This document shows positions 14,101 through 23,100 of a stretch of DNA of 64,000 nucleotides, in pieces. Source of the DNA: Fragum whitleyi. Its lineage: Eukaryota > Mollusca > Bivalvia > Cardiida > Cardiidae. The notes under the pieces are model-generated. The model saw only the letters and a list, made by a program, of their open reading frames with translations, made no database searches and was not told the origin of the DNA. The stretch lies in assembly GCA_948146395.1 (NCBI GenBank), contig OX411543.1, forward strand, positions 34,553,058 to 34,617,057, given 5' to 3'. The stretch's first letter is position 1, and the number at the start of each line of letters is the position of its first letter. A program made the translations under genes and the position numbers.

Positions 14101-17100
14101 GATAACTAAATTTTCTTAAAATTTCTTTACAAAATATCATTAAAGCTACGAAAAATATGTGCATGATTTTGCATCATGATGATTAAAGGAGTTGTTAAAC
14201 CCTTATCATGGTGAATAAAACTTCAAAAAATTTGTCTCAAAGTCAAAATTTGATATTTGTGATTTAGTTTTTAGCTCGACTATTCATAGAAAGGGGGGCT
14301 ATTTATGTCACCCAGCCATCAGCATCAGCATCTGCATAATGCTTTGGTAATGTTTTTATTACTGTGATATTGATTTTAGTGGAATTTTAACCCTTTTCAG
14401 ACTAAGAAATCTTGGTAAAGTTTTGAGCTCGACTATTCGTAGAGTAGGCAGGCTATTCCGGTCACCTAGGCATTGGCGTTGGTGTTGGCATTAGCGACAG
14501 CATTGGAGTAATGCTTAAGTTAAGTTTTTATGACAAGTGTTAAAAATCTCAGTTTCTACTACAGCTATTGCTTTGAAGCTTTGCACATTCTTCTTTGACC
14601 ATAATATCAGCCTCTACACAAAGATTCATTACTCTGGTATTGAATTTAGTGGAATTTTAACCCTTTTTGGACTTAGAATTCCTGGTTAGGTTTGTACATG
14701 CAAATGTTGTATATCAGTTATATCTCTATTTCTACTTAAGCTTATGCTTGGAAATTTTGGACTTGCTTCTGTGACCATAATCAGCCTCTAGACAAAGATT
14801 CATTTCTTTGATACTGAATAAAGTGGAATTTTAACCCTTTTGAACTTAAAAATAATTGGTTGAGTTTTTACGTGCAAATGTTGTATATCAGTTATATCTC
14901 TGTTTCTACTTAAGCTATTGCATGGAAACTTTGCACATGTTTCTGTTACCATAATATCAGCCTCTTTTAAAATGTTCAATACTCTGATATTGAATTAAGT
15001 GGAATTTTAACCCTTTCGGACTAGGAAATATTTGGTTTAAGTTTTCGGTTAAGTTTTCATTAGCAAATGTTGCAGATCAGTTATAATTCTATTTCTACTT
15101 CAGCTTTTGCTTGGAAACTTTGCACATGCTTCTGTGACCATAATATCAGCTTGTAGACAAAAATTCTTTTCTCTTGACTTCATTAAATGGCATTTTCAAA
15201 TGTTTGTATAGATTTGCTGTTACTATCCAGCACAATGAATAGTCAAGCTTTGCTGTCCTCTGAAAGCCTTTGGTCATCAAGCCCCAGTGTGGTGAGTGAG
15301 ACATATTTATCACAATGAGAAGTATGTGCCATTGTGCATTAGTGTGTACTCCAAATTATGGATGGCTTACCAACACTTTACACAATTATTGCCCTCAATT
15401 AGTCTGTATGCTATTTGAAAATAAAATCTGTATCTCAAAGGTCAAGGTCACACTTAAGGTCAAGGTCATTTTTCCATAGCATGATTTCTACATATATTGT
15501 TAGATTTCAAAAAAAATTGGCACAGATGTTCCCCCAAAAGTTGTAAAAAAATGCCATTTAAACTAGTTATGGCAGTATGTGAAAGGTCAAGGTCACACTT
15601 CAAGGTCTTGATATTTGTGGGCTTGTCAAGTATTGTCATTTGACAAATATTTGAGCCTTCACATGAGATTTCCAATGATTTTGGATAAACACAAAGTAAA
15701 GACTCTGACCAGCTTGTGCATCAGCACAGTAAGAATAGAGTCTTCACTTTGCGTCTGGTACATAGATAAGGTCTCAAAATATCTGTAAACAATCAGGTGA
15801 CTCTTCATTTACAGTATATGGCTGTCCATGCTACACAATGTCTGCCCCTCACACACATTTCAAATTGTTGAAAATGTCACGCACCAACTTATTTTATATT
15901 TTTATTAGCTAGCCCGGGACGAAAGTCTCGGAAGAGCTATTGTCGTACCCTCGGATGTCGGCGTCGGCGTCAGTGTCGGCGTCCGAATTAGGTTAAAGTT
16001 TTTTATTTCTATCAATATTTATCCTAGAGGCTTTATTTTTTACAGAAACACTCATTAGGGCATAGGCTTTCATTTGAGACCAAAATCCATGTCAAAATGA
16101 CCTTCAGACTGTGACCTTGACCCTTTCAAAAAAACTTTAACCAAAAACTTTAACCAAAAACTTTAACAAAAAAAATTTAACCTTGCTTATATTTTCTGTA
16201 AGCTTTAAACTAGAGACATCATTACTTCATATGCACACTCATTAGGTGATAGGCTTTCACCATAGACAAAGGTCCTTGACAATTTGACCTTGACCTTCAC
16301 CCTTTGTGGACTTAGAAAAACTTTAACCAAAAAACTTTAACCAAAAACTTTAACCTTGCTTATATTTTTTTAATGCTCTAACCTAGGGACATCATAGCTT
16401 CATATATATACTCACCAGGTGATAGGCTTTCACCAGAGACCAAAGTCCTTCACAATTTGACCTTGACCTTTACCATTTGTGGACTTAGAAAAACTTTTAC
16501 TGAAAACTTTAACCAAAAACTTTAACCTTGCTTATTATTTCTGAATGCTTTAACCTAGGGACATCATTACTTCATATACATACTCATTATGTGATAGTCT
16601 TTTGTGAGAGATCAAGGTCCTTGATAATTTGACCTTGACCTTTTATGAACTTAGAAATACTTTAACCAAAATTCTTTTACCAAAAAGTTTAACCTTGCTT
16701 ATATTTTCTGAATTCTTAAACCTAGGGACATCATTACTTCATATACATAGTCACCAGATGAAAGGCTTTCACCAGAAACCAAGGGCCTTGACAATTTGAC
16801 CTTGACCTTGACCTTTTATGGACTTGGAAAAACTTAAACTGAAAAACTTTAACCAAAAATTTAACCTTGCTTATATTTTTAAATGCTTTCCTCAGGGACA
16901 TTATTACTTCATACACATACTCACTAGGTGATAGGCTTCTACAGAGACCAAGGTCCTCCACAATTTGACCTTGATCTTGACCTTTTGTGGACTTAGAAAA
17001 AATTTATAGAAAAACTTCATGTTTGATACAAAGGAATTCCATTGGTAACCTCATCTGTTTGTAGGCTTTCACTTTACCCTAACCTTATACATGCAATTAA

Positions 17101-20100
17101 AACAACAAAGTTTTTATATTTCTTAATTGCTACTCAAACAGATATATATTAGATCATGGACTTTAACATTGAAAATAACCACTTTGAACTTCGGTCTTCG
17201 GTCAAGCGCTGTTTGTGACAAGCAGCTGTTTGGGCGAGCTACGTTGTCCGCGGACAACTCTTGTTCCCAATATAAATAGAAAAGAGGCATAATGTTTTGC
17301 ACTGTGTGTTTGTTTGTCCATTTGTCCCTTTGTTCCCTAAAAGTTTTAACATTGGTCTTATCTTTACTTGGTTAGTTACAGATCCTTTCACATGTGTTTT
17401 GCTTGTGAATAGAGTGTTTTATTGGTATGCACCAATTTCAAGGTCTTTAGTCAAGGTCATTTTATGAAGGTCAAACATGTGGAAAATTTGCACTTCACAT
17501 TACTTTTCTTTGTCAGGTTGATCACCTTTTTGAATTTAGCTAAGCTGTTGATTACAAATTTGAAATAAAGTTTGTTGTCGATCACTGTATTGTAGCAAAC
17601 TTATACAGGGTTAATTTACGTTTTTGAGGGTGTAAACACTTGCAGAGACCTGGAACATGGTTTAATGCCTGAGTGCTAAGCACAAGGAGTTAAAGCATTT
17701 TTAGGATCTTTGCAAATGTTAGCGCACGGAAAAATGTGAATTGACACTATAATTGCATAAAAAGAAAGGCTAATGTATTTATTCTACGATAGAGCATAAA
17801 TGATGCTTAGAAAAGCTTTAAATCTATCTCCAAACCCTTGAATGTTCTGGAAAATTGCACTATGCATTACACTGCCACTTTTGTTCAAACCTATGTTGCT
17901 TTGTAAATTTATGATGTCACAAAATTTAAACCTGGAATAAGATCAACTTCTTTATTTATGCTCTTAATAAAAGTTAGACCTAGAAACTGATAAAGTATAT
18001 TGGCCCAGTCAGAAGATATTTAAGTAAAAAACGCTGGGCGTTAAGGGCAAATGAATTTACTTATTATTCCACATTTTCTCTCGTTAATGCCCAGGTTTTG
18101 TTTGTTATCATATGCCTATGATGACCCAAAAATGTACAATTTTTTTGCAATAACATTTATTAAAAAAAGTCAGTGGCAGGGCCATTTTGGTTTTATAAAC
18201 ACCTCTTGCAACATGAAAACAAACTCTAGTAGTCAAAGATCTTTTGTTTCAGATTAAGATGTCCTTTAAACCTGACCTGCATTCATGAAAACAAAATGTT
18301 TGTAATTTATACCTGACTTTGCACATGCACTTGCATGCAAAGCGGGATATAATTTGGAAACAGTTTGCACCATTTTAACTTCTTGAACACAGGGCTGGTA
18401 TATGGTGTACTTTTTTAACTGATACAATTTTTCAGGTTGATCAGTCATTTGATCATCTTGTTGTCTTCAAAGGATAACTCTTGAATTTTATAATCCTTTA
18501 CATAGACTCTTTATTTATACAGATTATTGATGAGTGTATACTATGTGTACATGGTGGACTGTCCCCAGATTTGATGACCATTGACCAGATTAGGACAATC
18601 GAAAGAGCTCAAGAAATTCCACATAAAGGAGCATTTTGTGATATCCTTTTTTTGAAGCGTGATGATTGGAGTAGGACTCTGCTAAAAATTACTCAAATTT
18701 GGTAACATTGTGTTGCTATTAACTAGTAATGTGATTAGAATTATTTGGTCTTCAAGCTTCTGAAAATATTGTAGAATAAATTATTGAAAATCAAGACAAA
18801 GCATGGCCATAATGCTATCTTCCTCAAACTATACTGTAAATCTAAAGGTCCTGGGTTATCCCCCACAGGGGCTTGTATGGGCAACTCAAACTTTGAGTAC
18901 TGAGACGTTTTGTTCTTTAATTTTAAATCTTAAAAAAATTGAGTTATTTTTTTAGCTCACATCATGCTCAAGGTGAGCTTTTGTGATCATTGAATGTCCG
19001 TCGTGCGTCATCCGTCATCTGTCGTCCTTCGTTCGTCGTCAGGTGTCAACAATTTAAGTGTTTACACTCCAGAGGCCACAAATATTAACCAATCATCATG
19101 AAACTTGGTCAGATTAACCATCAGGTCACAAGGATGAATCATATTGAAAATGGGAAAGATCCTTGCAATATCAAGAGAAAAGGGGCCTAAATGACAATTT
19201 TCTTGTTTACACTCTAGAAGCCACAAATATGGTCAAATCTTCATGAAACTTGGTCAGAGTAATTGTGAGATCACAAGGATGAACCCTATTGAAAATGGGA
19301 AGGATCTGTGTCATATCAGAGGAAAAGGGGCCTTAATGACAATTTTCTTGTTTACGCTCTAGACGCCACAAATATGGTCCAATCTTCATGAAACTTGGCC
19401 AGATTGATTGTCAGGTCAGAAGGATTAACCCTATTGAAAATGGGAAGGATCCATGTCATATCACGGGAAAAGGGGCCTTAATGACAATTTTCTTGTTTAT
19501 GCTCTAGATGCAACAAATATGGTCCAATCTTCGTGAAACTTGGTCAGAAAGAATGTAAGGTCACAAGGATAAATCCTATCGAAAATGGGAAGGATCCATA
19601 TCATATCACGGGAAAAGGGGCCTTAATGACATTTTTCATTTTGAAGCTCAAGAGGCCACACATATGGTCTAATCTTCATGAAACTTGGTCTGAATGTTTG
19701 TCAAGTCACAAGGATGAATCCTTTGAAAATTGGAAGGATCTGTGTCATGTCACAGGAAAAAGGAGCTTTCATGATAAGTTTCTTGTTACACTCTATAGAG
19801 ACCAAAAGTCTTAAAAGTACATTTACGACTTTTGCTGGAAAATTTGATACTAGTTAATTTAGACAAAGATACACAGGTGAGCGATATAGGACCATCATGG
19901 TCCTCTTGTTTTAAAAAAAAGCTGCAAATATCAACGAATTGAAATATTTGCTTATAAAACCAAGTTTACTGTGTTATATGTCCTTGACCTTGTAAACATT
20001 TGGTGTGGTCAGATCCAGAGGAAGTAGACACATGGGCAATGAGTCCACGAGGTGCTGGATGGTTATTTGGGGCCAAAGTTACAAATGAGGTAAGAACAGG

Positions 20101-23100
20101 ACATTTTCATATCTGTCCAAGTTCAAAATCAAAATAACCTACCCATTTTGAAAAGTAATTTAAGCTATCATGGTACTGTGCCATACGGTTGAAATACGCT
20201 CAAAAATTGAAAATGAAAATAAAAAAATCAATTAACATGTAAACATGATTACAGATTACTATTACCCCACTTCTGATATGTATCAGAATAAAGTAGAAAC
20301 TGGATTTAAGCCAGTATAGCTCTACATGTACAAGTAAATTTACAGACAACAAGATATTGGAATTCAATCACTTTAGAAGCCATTTTACCAATTTTGTCAA
20401 AAAAAAAGAGTAAAACTTACGAAGATTTAACAAATTTACAGTTACATTAGGAAATAGGGTAAAGATTGTCCTATGTAATGATATTTAAATGTTATCTATC
20501 TGCAAAATATATATTAGTGGACATGAAACAAACATCAAATTGCTGAAGAACAACTTAATCGTATTATGTTCAGCTCTAATTATGATATTCAAGTCTTCAG
20601 TCTATGAAAATTTTTGAAACAAAATAATTGGAAAATATTGGAGTTTAACATCTCAGTATACACCTATATCAATATTTTGATAGATCAATTGATTTTAATT
20701 GTCAAAAAGATTGCCATCTGTGATCTGCTAACTAAAATAAGTAACTTGATTTTAGGAAAGGTAAGCCATATTATTATATTTTAGTAAAATATGAACAGAT
20801 AATGAAATATGTCGTTTTGTCAAATTCAATAGTCTTTAAAATAAGTAGAGAGAATTTTGGTATTCTGTAGATCCAGGTCCTGTTTTACTAAATATCTAAC
20901 AATCATTTTTTGCGCAAGTCAAAAAATGAATTTGCTCCTAGATTAGTAACTAAATATAGAATTCTATGCATCATCTTCTTAAAAGAGATATTGCAAGGCA
21001 GAATCTAACTATGAATGAAAACACCAGGTACAATTTGTGATTTTGACTTGCATTTATTTTTTATCGTAAGAAGTTAAGTAAAACGGACCCCAGATTATCA
21101 GGATAAAAATTTGGTACAAGGGGGATTAATAAAGGAAGCTACTTCAAATTTTAAAATCTATTAATGTGGAATAGGCCCCTTTACATTAAGATTTCTGAAT
21201 TTTTTTTAAAAAAAGAGAGAACAGTTTAGATGCCTGTCAGTCTTAGCAAATGGCAGCCTTGTCATGGTTAATATTTAACATTTTCTGAATGGCTAATGGC
21301 TACTCAGTACATTAAGAATATTTGGTGATTGTTTTAAGGTAGTGGAACTGTAATAGTTCTGCAATGTTTTGGAAGTAATTGACTTTAACAGTGTAAACCA
21401 AGGTTTCCTTTATTAGTTCCAAAATGTTGCGGAACTATTACGGTTCCACTACCTTAAGATAAAAGCTTTGAGATGCATGGTTAATTTTTATTTCAGTTTG
21501 TACATTTAAATGGACTCAAGCTTATATGTAGAGCACATCAACTTGTACATGAGGGTAAGACATATTTATCATATTTATATTACTATTTCAAATGATTTAT
21601 TTTGCAAATTCATGCAGTGTGAAAAAGTTTTTAGTTTCATTCCTCCAAGAAATCAACCTATTATCTCTTGGTCTCTTTAGGGAACAATTGCATACGAAGA
21701 AAATCTTTCACTACAGAAAAAAATCATAACTTGTCCTGCACCTAGACTTGAGTATATTTAACTTTTTTGTTACTCTTTTTAATTTAAAGGTGAATAAAAA
21801 AATTGTTTAAGCATAAACATTATTGGAAACGCAAAATTTAGTATCTTTACAAAATCATAATGAGCTTTCTGAAGTCTTTAGACAGAATCATAAAAAACTT
21901 TTTATCATTTTTAGCTCCACTGGCTGAAAGCCACTGGGGCTATTGTCATGGCGTTGTGTCCGTCGTGCGTCCGTCCATCCGTCTGTCAGTCCGTCCGTCC
22001 GTGTGTCCGGTCGTAAACTTTTTCTTTAAAAATCTTCTTTTCTGAAACTACTAGATGAATTTCAACCAAATTTCACAGGAATGTTCCTTAGGTGACCCTC
22101 TTTCAAAATTGTTCAAGAAATTTTGATCCAATGAAAAACATGGATTTAATGGGCGTGGCTAATTTCCGAATATGGTAAAAAGTGACATTTCGCAGGTTCT
22201 AATTGATGAATACCAATTAAATTTTACATGAATAATCCTTGGGTGACCCTTTATCAGTCTACCAAAAATTATTGTGATCGGATGAAAAATATGTATTTTA
22301 TGGGCAGAGGTCATTTCTCTATTTGTTATATAGTGGAAACTTTGTTTTCATTTTCTCAGAATCTAACTGATAGATATTAACCAAATTTTACATGAATAAT
22401 CCCTGGGTGACCTTTTATCAGTCTACCAAAAATTATTGTGATTGGATGAAAAATATGTCTTTTATGGGAGGAGGTCATTTCTCTATATGTTATAAAGTCA
22501 AAACTTTGAAAATCATTTCAACATCAGTAGAAGCCAAAATATCTAAAAATCTGGTCAAAACTTAGATTTGCTATTACAAGAATTTCAAGCCTGTGGAGTG
22601 ATTCAAGCCATTCATGGCTTTCTAGTTGTCTCTGTTTGATAACTTTCACCATCCATTGAGCTTTTGGTATATAAGAGAAATATAAGCACTCTAACCCCTC
22701 AATTCAATACTGCATATAGCATGGGTGTAACTAGGATTTTAAAATCAATTCACACAAAATTGGCAACCATCCTAAAATTTTGGTGTGACAGATAAACTTA
22801 ATCAAAGTGATGCCCATCTTTTCCTTTTTGGGAGAAATGTAAGACAGAGCAAGGGGTCTCCAGGGATAAATTTAAAGATTTCAACATTGATGAATGGTCA
22901 TTATGTCATAACTACAGCTTTTTCAAGCTGTAGTTACCATGTTATGATCATTCATCAAAAAAAAAATTCCGTCAAAGGCTTTAAACTGTACTATGCACTA
23001 GGGGAATGAGCATAATGGTAGATACGCCCTCTTGCAGTATAGGATAGGCCTATCCCCTGTCAGTGTTTTCCCTTGTGCTGGTCTGGTTTCCTAACAAGAT

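Larger units (their letters stand above)
5239..18522 (+). other. PPP6C: 13.3-kb PPP6C intron filled by nested mobile elements
   Basis: Standard GT-AG intron (GTGAGT donor, TTATACAG acceptor). Its content in order is: HINE family H split by family B, itself split by family A (5268-8025); a second family H element (8028-13846) split by a 4.6-kb inverted-arm element (9151-13796); family E (14270-15263); a TGAGCC MITE (15652-15890); family D (15902-17275); then about 1.2 kb of unassigned DNA before the exon. Confidence 0.8.

Noticed and set aside
20031..20089. GT-AG alternative for the AT-AC intron, using the CAG acceptor at 20030-20032 with a GT near 18637
   Set aside because: It would remove CDLVWS and shift the frame, while the AT-AC boundaries restore the conserved PP6 sequence exactly.
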